NCBI RefSeq assembly: GCF_030812335.1
Contig: NZ_JAUSSN010000001.1
Location: 434,001-498,000, forward strand
Length of the DNA: 64,000 nt
Reading direction: 5' to 3'
Origin: Pseudarthrobacter oxydans
Lineage (GTDB): Bacteria; Actinomycetota; Actinomycetes; Actinomycetales; Micrococcaceae
A program made the translations under genes and the position numbers. Shown here in pieces: positions 52,882 through 62,101 of this stretch (position 1 is the stretch's first letter; every line of letters begins with the position of its first letter). The notes under the pieces are model-generated. The model did no database searches, had not been told where the DNA came from, and worked only from the letters and a program-made list of their open reading frames with translations.

Positions 52882-54357
52882 ATGTCTACTGACGTCTCTT
52901 CAAAGCCCGCCGGCGATCCCGTGCAGGCCCAGGCCGCCGCGGAGGCCGCCGCACCGCCGGCAAAGATGTCCCGGGAATCGGTCACCGTCATCGCCACCCT
53001 GCTGGTGGCCACCTTCGTGGTGATCCTGAACGAAACCATCATGAACGTTGCGCTGCAGCGCCTGATGGTGGATCTCGGCGTCACCGCCCCCACCGTGCAG
53101 TGGCTGTCGACCGGTTTTATGCTCACGATGGCCATCGTGATCCCCACGACCGGCTTCATCCTGCAGCGGCTGTCCACCCGCGCGGTTTTTATGCTGGCCA
53201 TGGGCCTGTTCTCCGGCGGCACACTGCTCGCGGCGCTGGCGCCCGGATTTGAAATCCTCCTGCTCGCACGGATCGTCCAGGCCGCGGGCACGGCCATCAT
53301 GCTGCCCCTGCTGATGACCACCATCCTCACCCTGGTCCCCGTGGCACGCCGCGGTTTCGTGATGGGCAACGTGAGCATCGCCATCTCGGTGGCGCCGGCC
53401 ATGGGCCCCACAGTGTCCGGACTGATCCTCGAGCACTTCTCCTGGCGCTTTATGTTCGTCTTCGTCCTGCCGGTCGCGCTGGCCGCCTTCGCGATCGGCG
53501 CCCGGTTCCTGACCAACATCGGCGAAACGGAAAAGACCCGGCTCGACGTCCTGTCCGTGCTGCTGACCGTTCCCGCTTTCGGCGGGATCGTCTACGGCCT
53601 GAGCCAGATCGGCGGCGGCGAGTCCGGCCCCGGCTCGCCCGCCGTTATTGCCCTCGCCGTGGGCGCCGTGGCCATGGTGGCCTTTGTTCTCCGCCAGCTG
53701 CGGCTGCAGAAGTCCGAGGCGCCCCTGCTGGACCTGCGGGCGTTCACCTTCCGGATGTTCACGGTGTCCGTGCTGCTGCTCGTCGTGGCCATGATCGCCC
53801 TGTTCGGCTCCGTGATCCTCCTGCCTTTGTACCTGCAGGAGGTCCGCGGTCTGACATCGCTGGAAACCGGGCTGACCCTGCTGCCCGGAGGACTCGCGAT
53901 GGGCCTGCTGGGCCCGTTCATCGGGCGGCTCTTCGACAAGGTCGGCCCGCTGCCGCTCACCGTCACCGGCTCGTCCCTGCTCGTGGTGGCCCTGTTCCAG
54001 TTCTCCCTCCTCGACGCGGGCACGCCGGTCGGGTGGATCATCGCGCTGCACGTGGGCCTCAGCCTGGGGCTGGCCCTGATCTTCACGCCGGCGTTCACCA
54101 CCGGGCTGAACCCGCTGCCGCCGCACCTGTACTCCCACGGCTCGGCGATCATGAGCACCCTGCAGCAGGTGGCCGGTGCCGCCGGAACGGCGCTGCTCGT
54201 CTCGATCTACGCGGTGGTGTCCGCCAGCGCGGGAATCGTCGCGGGAATGCACGCGGCGTTCCTCACGGCGTCGGTCATCGCCGTCGCCGCCGTCGTCCTG
54301 TCCGCGCTGATGCGCAAGACCGCGGCAGCGGACCACCCCGCCCCCGCCGCCCACTAA
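52882..54357 (+). CDS. DHA2-family (EmrB/QacA-like) MFS multidrug efflux transporter
   Basis: A 491-aa drug:proton antiporter with about 14 membrane helices. LNETIMNVALQRLMVDLGV matches DHA2 motif D1 (LDxTIVNVALP), WLSTGFMLTMAIVIPTTGF and RRGFVMGNVSIAISVAPAMGP (read as GNVSIAISVAPAMGP) correspond to motifs in TM2 and TM5 (motif C, with PxxGP-like ending). The 30-residue N-terminal tail is Ala-rich. GAGGGAA lies before ATG 52882. There is no adjacent TetR or MarR repressor. It starts a probable insertion in the conserved gene order. Confidence 0.93.
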   Translation: MSTDVSSKPAGDPVQAQAAAEAAAPPAKMSRESVTVIATLLVATFVVILNETIMNVALQRLMVDLGVTAPTVQWLSTGFMLTMAIVIPTTGFILQRLSTRAVFMLAMGLFSGGTLLAALAPGFEILLLARIVQAAGTAIMLPLLMTTILTLVPVARRGFVMGNVSIAISVAPAMGPTVSGLILEHFSWRFMFVFVLPVALAAFAIGARFLTNIGETEKTRLDVLSVLLTVPAFGGIVYGLSQIGGGESGPGSPAVIALAVGAVAMVAFVLRQLRLQKSEAPLLDLRAFTFRMFTVSVLLLVVAMIALFGSVILLPLYLQEVRGLTSLETGLTLLPGGLAMGLLGPFIGRLFDKVGPLPLTVTGSSLLVVALFQFSLLDAGTPVGWIIALHVGLSLGLALIFTPAFTTGLNPLPPHLYSHGSAIMSTLQQVAGAAGTALLVSIYAVVSASAGIVAGMHAAFLTASVIAVAAVVLSALMRKTAAADHPAPAAH

Positions 54358-54374
54358 CCCGACCCGCTTAAACC

Positions 54375-54435
54375 AACGCGGGGTCACTACCCGCCCATCC
54401 CGAGGCCTCGGATGGACGCTTAGTGACCCCGCGTT
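54375..54435. repeat. Intergenic hairpin repeat, family A copy 2
   Basis: AACGCGGGGTCACTA (54375-54389) and TAGTGACCCCGCGTT (54421-54435) pair exactly, the inner CGCCCATCC/GGATGGACG continues with one mismatch, and CCGAGGCCTCGG closes the loop. GCTTAAAC precedes it as at 38204. It lies 17 bp after the efflux gene stop and 22 bp after the stop of the convergent hydrolase gene. Confidence 0.9.
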
Positions 54436-54457
54436 TTGCTGTGCCGCGGCTGAGTTG

Positions 54458-55291
54458 TTAGCTGGCGAAGAACTCGCTGAGTGCGGAGATGAGCTTGTCC
54501 GGTGCCTTGTTGACGCCGTCGTGGCCCATCCCCGGCAGGATTGTGTAGCTGGAGCCGGAGAGCACCTCATGGATCTGGGCGCAGGCCACACCGAAGTACG
54601 CGGGGCTCTTCTCGCCGACAATGATCAGCGTCTCCAGCGGCAGCTCCAGGAACGGCTCGGCCGGCATGTCGGCGGCGATGATGGCCTTGATCTCCCGGAC
54701 CCCGGTCTTCATCAGCTCGCGCATCTGCTTGCCGAGCGGGGTGCCGGCGGCCAGTTTGTTCGCCAGCGTCAGCATGGACAGCGGCATCCGGGACAGGGCG
54801 CTGCCGGTCTCCAGGCCCCGGAGCAGGACGGCGAGGGCGCGGTCGTCGTCGCCGGCCGCTGTCGCCTTCTCATATTCGGTGGTCCAGTCCGCAGTGACGC
54901 TGTGGTTCACGGAGACGGCCGGGTCGTACACGGCGAGGCGTTCCACCGGCAGCGTGCGGGCGGCGTGCAGCGCCACCGCGCCGCCGAAGCTGTGCCCGAA
55001 AACGTCGGTGCTGGAGGTGTGCTTCATGACCGCGGCGAGGTCTTTGATGTCCACGTCGAGGGTGTAATCCTCCGGCTGCGGGGAGGAGGAGCCGCGGCCG
55101 CGCCGGTTGAAGGTGTGCACCGGCCGCCCGAGGGACGCGCTGAGCTTCTGGGCGAAGCGGGTGTAGTCGGCGGCGGTCACCATGGACGCCGCAACGACGA
55201 CGACGCCGGAGCCCGCCGAGGCCAGCTCGGCACCCGTGCTGAAAAGCTCGATCGTTCCGCCGTCGGGGGTTCTGATGTTCTCGCGGGTCAT
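54458..55291 (-). CDS. Alpha/beta hydrolase (paralog of 56039-56935)
   Basis: A 277-aa cytosolic hydrolase of the alpha/beta fold. The nucleophile elbow is FGHSFGGAVALHAA (Ser near 100), the acid may be Asp in the VYDPAVS or VGEKSP region, and the His is in LPGMGHDGVN. FNRRGRGSSSPQPEDY and DVDIKDLAAVMKH are shared in close form with the second hydrolase downstream of tdk, so they are paralogs. The substrate is unknown. It is convergent with the efflux gene. Confidence 0.85.
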   Translation of the reverse strand: MTRENIRTPDGGTIELFSTGAELASAGSGVVVVAASMVTAADYTRFAQKLSASLGRPVHTFNRRGRGSSSPQPEDYTLDVDIKDLAAVMKHTSSTDVFGHSFGGAVALHAARTLPVERLAVYDPAVSVNHSVTADWTTEYEKATAAGDDDRALAVLLRGLETGSALSRMPLSMLTLANKLAAGTPLGKQMRELMKTGVREIKAIIAADMPAEPFLELPLETLIIVGEKSPAYFGVACAQIHEVLSGSSYTILPGMGHDGVNKAPDKLISALSEFFAS

Positions 55292-55364
55292 GGTCAGAGC
55301 CTAGCCGAGGCTGCAGCTACGGCGTAGTAGGGGTCCGGGGCGCCGGGCGGCAGGGGCTAGCCGG

Positions 55365-55991
55365 CTAGCCGCCTAGCCGCCCGCCGGAGACCTCGAGGTA
55401 GCAGGAGCCGCACAGTGACTCGTACCAGACGTCCTGGCCGTCGATCGCGACCTGGTCGCCGTCGAAGACCACCTGGTCTCCGGCCCGGCGGGTGTTGAAG
55501 ATGGCTTTGCGGCCGCAGCGGCAGATGGTCTTGAGTTCCTCGAGTGTGTGCGCGATTTCCAGGAGCCGCAGCGATCCCGGGAACGCCCTGGTGCGGAAGT
55601 CCGTGCGGATGCCGTAGGCCAGCACGGGAACGTTGTCCAGGACGGCGATCCGGAAGAGGTCGTCCACCTGGGCCGGTTCGAGGAACTGCGCCTCGTCCAC
55701 CAGCAGGCAGGCCACCGGCTGGGTGTCCACGTGCTCCAGCAGGGCGTCGGGGTCATCCCCGTGGGCGTGGGCGGTGAACAGCTCCCGCGCGGACGCCCCG
55801 GCCGGGATCAGGAGGTCCACCGACCGGGTCATGCCCAGACGGGACACGACGTCGGCGTCGCCCTTGGTGTCGACATCCGGTTTGGCCAGCAGGACACGCT
55901 GGCCGCGCTCCTCATAGTTGAAGGCGGCCTGCAGCAGCCCCGTTGACTTGCCGGAGTTCATCGCGCCGTAGCGGAAGTAGAGCTTGGCCAA
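55365..55991 (-). CDS. tdk: Thymidine kinase (type II)
   Basis: A 208-aa enzyme phosphorylating thymidine for salvage. It has YFRYGAMNSGKSTGLLQ (P-loop), LLVDEAQFLEP (Walker B-like), and LAYGIRTDF (substrate loop). Four Cys residues, two in ICRCG and two in LCGSC, form the C-terminal zinc lasso. The start is TTG 55991 with AAAGGA 5 nt upstream, giving the usual AKLYFRYGAMNSGKS N-terminus. A longer in-frame GTG at 56018 is rejected. It lies between the two paralogous alpha/beta hydrolase genes. Confidence 0.95.
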   Translation of the reverse strand: MAKLYFRYGAMNSGKSTGLLQAAFNYEERGQRVLLAKPDVDTKGDADVVSRLGMTRSVDLLIPAGASARELFTAHAHGDDPDALLEHVDTQPVACLLVDEAQFLEPAQVDDLFRIAVLDNVPVLAYGIRTDFRTRAFPGSLRLLEIAHTLEELKTICRCGRKAIFNTRRAGDQVVFDGDQVAIDGQDVWYESLCGSCYLEVSGGRLGG

Positions 55992-55996
55992 GGGGG

Positions 55997-56002
55997 TCCT
56001 TT
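55997..56002 (-). promoter_or_regulatory. RBS fixing the TTG start of tdk
   Basis: AAAGGA on the minus strand, followed by a 5-nt spacer and TTG 55991. Confidence 0.65.
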
Positions 56003-56038
56003 CGAAAGGGTCGCCCACCGATTGTAAAGGCGCGCCGC

Positions 56039-56935
56039 TCAGCGGCCCAGCTTGATCCGCCGCCTGCGCGCCGGGAGGCGGTGGAGATTCCCTTCGTCGG
56101 CAAGGAGGAACCGCGCAACCGCCCCGGGCAGCCGGATTCCGGGCCGGAGCGGGCTTTCGTGGATCTGACCTGGCAGCACGGCAAATTCGATAGAAGGGAT
56201 GGCGGCGGCGAGTTGCCGGCTCGTTTCGGTGAAGTACTCCGGGCTCCAGCTCCCGCTCAGCATCAGGGTGGGCATCGTGACCGCCGCGAAGTCGGCCAGC
56301 TCGGCATCGGCGTCCAGCACTGCCCGCATCTCCGCGACGGCGGTGGGCAGCAACTTGCGCATTTCGGCGCCCTTGGTGGTCCGTGCGGAGAGGATGCTGA
56401 GCATCCGCAGCGCGCCGAGCGGGAGCTTGGACACGGGCCCGCCGACCTCAATGCCTTGGACGAGGTGGGCCCAGGCGTCGTCGAGTTGCCCGGCAGCAAC
56501 CGAACGCTCCAGCTCGGGCCGCCAGCGCCGGGTGAGGCTGCCGGACAGGGACACCGCCGCATCGTAGGTCACCATCCTGCGGATCGGCAGCGTCCGTGCC
56601 GCCTGGAGGGCCAAGAAGCCGCCGTAGCTGTGTGCCACCACGTCGCGCGATTCCGTTTCCCGCATGACCGCAGCCAGATCACCGACCTCCATGGCCACCG
56701 AGTAGCTGGCCGGTTGCGGGGAGGATCCTGCGCGCCCGCGACGGTTGTAGCAATGGACCGGGCGGCCCAGCAAGCGACTGATGGTCCGCGCGAACGGACG
56801 GTACAGCCCGTCAGTGATCATTGTGCCGTGCACGATCACGATCCCGGGCCCGGGCGGCAGGCCGGGAGCCGGACGGAAGGAGTGCAGCTCGAGGCGCCCC
56901 TCGCCGTCGTCAGTGCAGATGGTCCGCGTCTCCAC
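56039..56935 (-). CDS. Alpha/beta hydrolase (paralog of 54458-55291)
   Basis: A 298-aa alpha/beta-fold hydrolase. The elbow is VAHSYGGFLALQAA and the His is in LPGQIHESPL. GRPVHCYNRRGRAGSSPQP and DLAAVMRE match the paralog GRPVHTFNRRGRGSSSPQP and DLAAVMKH. The C-terminus carries an extra Arg/Lys-rich tail (RLPARRRRIKLGR). The start is GTG 56935, which lies 7 nt after TAGACT. tdk starts 47 bp after this gene's stop on the same strand. Confidence 0.85.
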   Translation of the reverse strand: METRTICTDDGEGRLELHSFRPAPGLPPGPGIVIVHGTMITDGLYRPFARTISRLLGRPVHCYNRRGRAGSSPQPASYSVAMEVGDLAAVMRETESRDVVAHSYGGFLALQAARTLPIRRMVTYDAAVSLSGSLTRRWRPELERSVAAGQLDDAWAHLVQGIEVGGPVSKLPLGALRMLSILSARTTKGAEMRKLLPTAVAEMRAVLDADAELADFAAVTMPTLMLSGSWSPEYFTETSRQLAAAIPSIEFAVLPGQIHESPLRPGIRLPGAVARFLLADEGNLHRLPARRRRIKLGR

Positions 56936-56942
56936 AGCCCTG

Positions 56943-56948
56943 AGTCTA
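56943..56948 (-). promoter_or_regulatory. -10 element TAGACT, leaderless GTG start
   Basis: TAGACT on the minus strand is followed by 7 nt and then GTG 56935 of the alpha/beta hydrolase. Confidence 0.5.
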
Positions 56949-56998
56949 TTCCGCACCCGCCCCCGGCCGGGAGGGACCGCCCCGGGCAGAATCCCCGG

Positions 56999-57004
56999 TA
57001 AACT
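56999..57004 (+). promoter_or_regulatory. -10 element TAAACT of lysS
   Basis: TAAACT lies 8 nt before GTG 57013, setting the lysS start and giving an almost leaderless mRNA. Confidence 0.5.
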
Positions 57005-57012
57005 TGGGGATT

Positions 57013-58545
57013 GTGACTTCCCAAAACACCTCCGCCCCGAATACCGCCGCCGATTCCCATGAAGCCAGCGAGCAGACGCGCATCCGCATGGAGAAGCGCG
57101 CCAAGCTGATCGAGCGCGGCGTCGAGGCGTATCCGGTCGGTGTTGAGCGCACCCATTCGCTGGGTGAAATCCGGGAGAAGTACGCGCACCTGCAGGCCGA
57201 CGAAACCACCGGCGACGTCGTCGGGGTGACCGGGCGCATCGTCTTCATCCGCAACACCGGCAAGCTCTGCTTCGCCACGCTCCAGGAGGGCGGCGTTGAC
57301 GGCAAGGCCGTCCGGCTGCAGGTCATGCTGAGCCTGGCCAACATCGGCGAGGACGCGCTCGCCGACTGGAAGTCCCTCGTGGACCTGGGCGACCACGTCT
57401 TCATCAAGGGCGAGGTCATCTCCTCGCGGCGCGGTGAGCTCTCCGTCATGGCCGAGTCCTGGGCGATGGCCTCCAAGGCGCTGCGCCCGCTGCCCGTGCT
57501 GCACGCCGGACTCAACGAGGAGACCCGCGTCCGCCAGCGCTACGTGGACCTCATTGTCCGCGATGAAGCCCGCGAAATGGTCTACACCCGGGCCGCGATC
57601 ACCCGCTCCATCCGCGAGACCCTGCACCGCCAGGGCTACGTCGAGGTGGAAACCCCGATGCTGCAGTTGGTCCACGGCGGCGCCACGGCCCGTCCGTTCG
57701 AGACCCACATGAACGCGTTCGACCAGAAGATGACGCTGCGGATCGCCACCGAGCTCTACCTCAAGCGCACCGTTGTCGGCGGGATCGACCGGGTCTACGA
57801 CATGGGCCGCGTCTTCCGTAATGAGGGCGTCGACTCCACCCATAGCCCGGAATTCACCACCCTGGAAAGCTACGAGGCGTGGGCGGACCAGTTCGTCATG
57901 GCGGACCGGATCAAGGAACTCATCCTCGACGCCGCCGACGCCGCCGGAGTGGGCCGCGTCCTGCAGACCGAGGCCGGGGAGATCAACCTCGACGGCGACT
58001 GGGCCTGGATGGCGGTCTACCCGGGGCTCTCCGAAACTGTGGGCCAGGAAATCACCCCGGAGACCCCGGCGTCGGAACTGCTGGCGCTCGCCGCCAAGCA
58101 CGAGGTCAAGGTCGACGCCAACTGGGATGCCGAAAAGCTCGTCGTGGAACTCTTCGGCGAACTCGTCGAACCGACGCTGCTGAACCCGACCTTCGTCTAC
58201 GACTACCCGCCCTCCGCCCAGCCGCTGGCCCGCCAGCACCGCGAGGACGACCGGCTGATCGAGGCGTGGGACCTCATCATCGGCGGCATGGAGCGCGGCA
58301 CGGCGTTCTCCGAGCTCATTGACCCGGTGATCCAGCGCGAACGGCTCACCGAGCAGTCCCGCCGCTCCGCCGCCGGCGACGTCGAGGCCATGCAGCTGGA
58401 CGAGGACTTCCTGCGGGCCCTGGAGTACGGCGCCCCGCCCATGGGCGGCATCGGGCTGGGCATTGACCGGCTCGTTATGCTCTTCACCGGCGCCGGGATC
58501 CGCGAGACAATATTGTTCCCGCTACTGAAGCCCGAAGGACACTGA
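57013..58545 (+). CDS. lysS: Lysyl-tRNA synthetase (class II)
   Basis: A 510-aa class II enzyme charging tRNA-Lys. An N-terminal OB-fold anticodon-binding domain (about 60-170) is followed by the catalytic core. Motif 2 lies in RVFRNEGVDSTHSPEFTTLE, with LRIATELYLKRTVVGG preceding it, and motif 3 is GGIGLGIDRLVMLFTG. A 25-residue polar N-terminal extension is present. The start is GTG 57013. The small membrane protein starts 2 bp after its stop, so they are co-transcribed. Confidence 0.97.
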   Translation: MTSQNTSAPNTAADSHEASEQTRIRMEKRAKLIERGVEAYPVGVERTHSLGEIREKYAHLQADETTGDVVGVTGRIVFIRNTGKLCFATLQEGGVDGKAVRLQVMLSLANIGEDALADWKSLVDLGDHVFIKGEVISSRRGELSVMAESWAMASKALRPLPVLHAGLNEETRVRQRYVDLIVRDEAREMVYTRAAITRSIRETLHRQGYVEVETPMLQLVHGGATARPFETHMNAFDQKMTLRIATELYLKRTVVGGIDRVYDMGRVFRNEGVDSTHSPEFTTLESYEAWADQFVMADRIKELILDAADAAGVGRVLQTEAGEINLDGDWAWMAVYPGLSETVGQEITPETPASELLALAAKHEVKVDANWDAEKLVVELFGELVEPTLLNPTFVYDYPPSAQPLARQHREDDRLIEAWDLIIGGMERGTAFSELIDPVIQRERLTEQSRRSAAGDVEAMQLDEDFLRALEYGAPPMGGIGLGIDRLVMLFTGAGIRETILFPLLKPEGH

Positions 58546-58547
58546 CC

Positions 58548-58736
58548 ATGGAGTACATCGCCGTATTGCTTCCCTCCGTGGTCGTCGGCCTGATTTTCTG
58601 GTTCGCCATGAAATCGATTTTCAATGCCGACAAATCCGAACGCCAGGCGGAAGCGCGGGCCCAGGCGGAAGCTGACGAAAAAGCCCAGGCGCCCGATACG
58701 CTCCGCAACCACGGCCATTCCAGCGGCCTGAACTAA
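58548..58736 (+). CDS. Small single-pass membrane protein, 62 aa
   Basis: A hypothetical protein starting 2 bp after lysS. Residues 3-22 form one membrane helix (YIAVLLPSVVVGLIFWFAMK), and residues 28-50 an Ala/Glu/Gln-rich charged helix. The ATG has GAAGGACA upstream. I know no function. Small membrane proteins in this position downstream of lysS are, to my knowledge, a recurrent actinobacterial arrangement, but I cannot confirm that here. Confidence 0.75.
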   Translation: MEYIAVLLPSVVVGLIFWFAMKSIFNADKSERQAEARAQAEADEKAQAPDTLRNHGHSSGLN

Positions 58737-58784
58737 TAGCAGGCTATTCGACCTTGGGTTTTCCTTCGGAAACTCTTTTTCACT

Positions 58785-58814
58785 TTGACTCGTTGCCATT
58801 AAGCGGAGGATACT
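58785..58814 (+). promoter_or_regulatory. Promoter of lsr2
   Basis: TTGACT (58785-58790) and GATACT (58809-58814), 18 bp apart, lie in the unusually AT-rich 136-bp lsr2 leader. AT-rich upstream DNA is a typical Lsr2 target, so autoregulation is possible. Confidence 0.6.
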
Positions 58815-58872
58815 TTTAAGCAGATAGATCCTGCTTTTCCTAAATACTCATCCTTTTGGAAAGAGAGTCTTA

Positions 58873-59199
58873 ATGGCACAGAAAGTAAAAATCATCCTTG
58901 TTGATGACCTTGATGGCGGATCCGCGGACGAGACCGTCCGGTTCGGCTTGGACGGCGTCAGTTACGAAATCGACCTGTCTTCGGAAAATGCTGCAGAACT
59001 GCGCTCGGCAGTTGAGCGGTTTGTAGGCCACGCACGCAAGACCTCAAGCGGCCGAGCCACCCGCACCAAAATTTCATCCGGCCGGAACCAGGACTCCGCC
59101 CAGATCCGGCAATGGGCCCGCGATAACGGCTATGCGGTAAACAGCCGCGGACGCATCCAGGCGGAAATTCAGGAAGCCTACCAAAAGGCGAATTCCTAG
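58873..59199 (+). CDS. lsr2: Lsr2 family nucleoid-associated, H-NS-like silencer
   Basis: A 108-aa DNA-bridging protein that silences AT-rich or foreign genes. The N-terminal dimerisation/oligomerisation domain starts AQKVKIILVDDLDGGSADETVRF. The C-terminal DNA-binding domain IRQWARDNGYAVNSRGRI contains the AT-hook-like RGR that inserts into the minor groove. A strong ribosome site (GGAAAGAG) precedes ATG 58873. The gene has its own AT-rich promoter, a clear terminator and lower GC than most neighbours. It sits between lysS and clpC, as in mycobacteria. Confidence 0.96.
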   Translation: MAQKVKIILVDDLDGGSADETVRFGLDGVSYEIDLSSENAAELRSAVERFVGHARKTSSGRATRTKISSGRNQDSAQIRQWARDNGYAVNSRGRIQAEIQEAYQKANS

Positions 59200-59257
59200 C
59201 CGTCTAGGCAAATCCCGCGTCGCGGACACAGCGCCGCGGCGCAATAACGATGACTTT

Positions 59258-59283
59258 GCCCCCGTCTGGGTCGGGGGCTTTGT
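59258..59283 (+). terminator. lsr2 terminator
   Basis: GCCCCCG (59258-59264) pairs with CGGGGGC (59272-59278) and is followed by a T-rich TTTGT stretch. Confidence 0.8.
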
Positions 59284-59598
59284 CGTGTGTGGGCTCTGAC
59301 GCTGACGGGTCGCCACGGAGGCACCATTGCGTCGGGGAGCCGGCCGGCGAGGCGCCTGGGTCCGGTTCTGATCCGGCCGACGCCGCGCCCGGCGCCCGCC
59401 CGGCGCCCCGCCCGCCGTCGGGCCGTTCGCCGTTGCTTCAGCCCCGGCCGGCAGGCCTGTCGGAGATCCGGCGGGCCCGCGTTTGCGCCCCCATGTGACG
59501 CGGCGGAGGCGTCCCGGTTTCCCCTGTGGCGAACAAGCCACAAATCTTGAACCCGGCCACGTAGCATCAAAGTACGTCGTAGCTAGGAGTGTGGCGAA
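59284..59598. other. 315-bp gene-free region upstream of clpC
   Basis: No supported gene lies here. GTGGC-GAACAA-GCCAC (59526-59541) is a small perfect palindrome about 60 bp before clpC. TTGAAC (59547-59552) is a -35-like element. ClgR regulates clpC in other actinobacteria, but I do not see a clear full ClgR box. Confidence 0.5.
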
Positions 59599-62091
59599 AT
59601 GTTTGAGCGATTTACGGACCGTGCCCGTCGCGTAGTTGTGCTTGCCCAAGAAGAGGCACGCATGCTGAACCACAATTACATTGGTACCGAACACATCCTC
59701 TTGGGTCTGATCCATGAAGGTGAAGGTGTTGCTGCCAAAGCCCTTGAGTCCTTGAGCATTTCGCTCGACGGCGTCCGCGAGCAGGTACAGGAGATCATCG
59801 GCCAGGGCCAGCAGGCCCCGTCCGGTCACATCCCCTTCACCCCCCGCGCCAAGAAGGTCTTGGAACTCTCGCTCCGCGAGGCCCTGCAGCTGGGACACAA
59901 CTACATCGGCACGGAGCACATCCTGCTCGGCCTCATCCGTGAGGGTGAAGGTGTTGCCGCCCAGGTGCTGGTCAAGCTCGGTGCGGACCTCAACCGCGTC
60001 CGCCAGCAGGTCATCCAGCTGCTCTCGGGCTACCAGGGCAAGGAAACCACCGGAGCCGGTGTTGGCCCGGGCCAGGCCGAGGGCACTCCTGCCGGTTCCG
60101 TCGTCCTGGACCAGTTCGGCCGCAACCTGACCCAGGCTGCGCGCGAGAACAAACTGGACCCCGTCATCGGGCGCGAGTCCGAAATGGAACGCGTCATGCA
60201 GGTCCTGTCGCGCCGCACCAAGAACAACCCCGTGCTGATCGGTGAGCCAGGTGTCGGCAAGACCGCCGTCGTCGAGGGCCTCGCCCAGGCGATTGTTCGC
60301 GGCGACGTTCCGGAGACCATCAAGGACAAGCAGCTGTACACGCTGGACCTCGGGTCCCTCGTGGCCGGCTCCCGCTACCGCGGTGACTTCGAAGAGCGCC
60401 TCAAGAAGGTTCTCAAGGAAATCCGCACCCGCGGCGACATCATCCTCTTCATCGACGAGATCCACACTCTGGTGGGTGCCGGTGCCGCCGAGGGAGCCAT
60501 CGATGCGGCCTCGATCCTGAAGCCCATGCTGGCCCGCGGCGAGCTCCAGACCATTGGTGCCACCACGCTGGACGAGTACCGCAAGCACATCGAGAAGGAC
60601 GCCGCGCTGGAACGCCGTTTCCAGCCGATCCAGGTCAAGGAGCCCTCTGTCGCGCATGCGATCGAGATCCTCAAGGGCCTTCGCGACCGGTACGAGGCGC
60701 ACCACCGCGTCACCATCACCGACGGCGCCCTCGCCTCGGCAGCGAGCCTTTCCGAGCGCTACATCTCGGACCGCTTCCTGCCGGACAAGGCGATCGACCT
60801 GATCGATGAGGCCGGTGCACGGCTGCGCATCCGCCGGATGACGGCCCCGCCGGAGCTCAAGATCATGGACGAGAAGATCGCCGCCATGAAGCTGGAGAAG
60901 GAATCCGCGATAGACGCGCAGGACTTCGAAGGTGCCGCCTCGCTGCGCGACAAGGAGCAGAAGCTCATTGCCGAGCGTGCCGAGAAGGAACGCCAGTGGA
61001 AGACCGGCGGCATGGACGACATCTCCGAAGTTGATGAGGACCTGATCGCTGAAGTTCTGGCGAACTCCACCGGCATCCCGGTCTTCAAGCTGACCGAGGA
61101 AGAGTCCTCGCGACTGCTGAAGATGGAAGACGAGCTGCACAAGCGCGTCGTCGGCCAGAACGAGGCCATCAAGTCCCTGTCCCAGGCGATCCGCCGCACC
61201 CGTGCAGGCCTCAAGGACCCGAAGCGTCCGGGTGGTTCGTTCATCTTCGCCGGCCCCACCGGCGTCGGCAAGACCGAGCTCGCCAAGGCCCTGGCCGAAT
61301 TCCTCTTCGGCGAGGAAGACGCCCTGATCACCTTGGACATGTCCGAGTACTCGGAGAAGCACACGGTGTCGCGTCTCTTCGGTGCCCCCCCGGGCTACGT
61401 GGGCTACGAAGAGGGCGGACAGCTGACCGAAAAGGTCCGCCGTCGTCCGTTCTCCGTTGTCCTGTTCGACGAAGTGGAGAAGGCGCACGCCGACCTCTTC
61501 AACTCGCTGCTGCAGATCCTGGAAGACGGCCGACTGACCGACTCCCAGGGCCGCGTGGTGGACTTCAAGAACACCGTGATCATCATGACCACGAACCTCG
61601 GCACCCGGGACATCTCCAAGAGCGTTGCCACCGGCTTCCAGTCCGGCACGGACACGCAGACTGGCTACAACCGGATGCGGGCCCGCGTCACGGAGGAGCT
61701 CAAGCAGCACTTCCGTCCCGAGTTCCTGAACCGTGTTGACGACGTTGTGGTCTTCCCGCAGCTGACCCAGGACGAGATCATCGAGATCGTGGACATGTTC
61801 GTCGGCCGGCTGGAGAAGCGCCTCAAGGACAAGGACATGGGCATCGAGCTCACGCCCGCGGCCAAGATCCTGCTCGCCACCCGCGGCTACGACCCCGCCA
61901 TGGGTGCCCGGCCGCTGCGCCGGACCATCCAGCGCGAGATCGAGGACCAGCTCTCCGAGAAGATCCTCTTCGGCGAAATCCACGCCGGCGACATTGTTGT
62001 AGTGGATGTGGACGGCGAAGGCGACGACGCCAAGTTCACCTTCGCGGGCAACACCAAGCCGCGCATCCCGGAGATCGCTCCGAGCGTCTAA
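59599..62091 (+). CDS. clpC: ATP-dependent Clp protease ATP-binding subunit ClpC
   Basis: An 830-aa HSP100 unfoldase that feeds proteins to ClpP. The N-terminal domain has two Clp-N repeats, each with [14 protein letters not shown] (about residues 25 and 98). AAA module 1 has Walker [14 protein letters not shown] and Walker [18 protein letters not shown]/coiled-coil M-domain follows (about 420-460). AAA module 2 has [14 protein letters not shown] and [11 protein letters not shown]. The C-terminal IGP-type loop region contains the ClpP-contact LTPAAK area, but the tripeptide itself was not positively identified. AGGAGTGTGGCGAA precedes ATG 59599. Confidence 0.97.
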   Translation: MFERFTDRARRVVVLAQEEARMLNHNYIGTEHILLGLIHEGEGVAAKALESLSISLDGVREQVQEIIGQGQQAPSGHIPFTPRAKKVLELSLREALQLGHNYIGTEHILLGLIREGEGVAAQVLVKLGADLNRVRQQVIQLLSGYQGKETTGAGVGPGQAEGTPAGSVVLDQFGRNLTQAARENKLDPVIGRESEMERVMQVLSRRTKNNPVLIGEPGVGKTAVVEGLAQAIVRGDVPETIKDKQLYTLDLGSLVAGSRYRGDFEERLKKVLKEIRTRGDIILFIDEIHTLVGAGAAEGAIDAASILKPMLARGELQTIGATTLDEYRKHIEKDAALERRFQPIQVKEPSVAHAIEILKGLRDRYEAHHRVTITDGALASAASLSERYISDRFLPDKAIDLIDEAGARLRIRRMTAPPELKIMDEKIAAMKLEKESAIDAQDFEGAASLRDKEQKLIAERAEKERQWKTGGMDDISEVDEDLIAEVLANSTGIPVFKLTEEESSRLLKMEDELHKRVVGQNEAIKSLSQAIRRTRAGLKDPKRPGGSFIFAGPTGVGKTELAKALAEFLFGEEDALITLDMSEYSEKHTVSRLFGAPPGYVGYEEGGQLTEKVRRRPFSVVLFDEVEKAHADLFNSLLQILEDGRLTDSQGRVVDFKNTVIIMTTNLGTRDISKSVATGFQSGTDTQTGYNRMRARVTEELKQHFRPEFLNRVDDVVVFPQLTQDEIIEIVDMFVGRLEKRLKDKDMGIELTPAAKILLATRGYDPAMGARPLRRTIQREIEDQLSEKILFGEIHAGDIVVVDVDGEGDDAKFTFAGNTKPRIPEIAPSV

Positions 62092-62101
62092 GCATCGGCT
62101 C

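Noticed and set aside
59526..59541. ClgR or CtsR box upstream of clpC
   Set aside because: GTGGC-N6-GCCAC is a palindrome, but it does not match the fuller ClgR consensus, and no CtsR-type repeat is seen; kept only as an unnamed palindrome.
61336..61345. GGACATGTCC operator copy inside clpC
   Set aside because: It is part of a conserved coding segment (LDMSEYSE) and far from any promoter, so a coincidental match.
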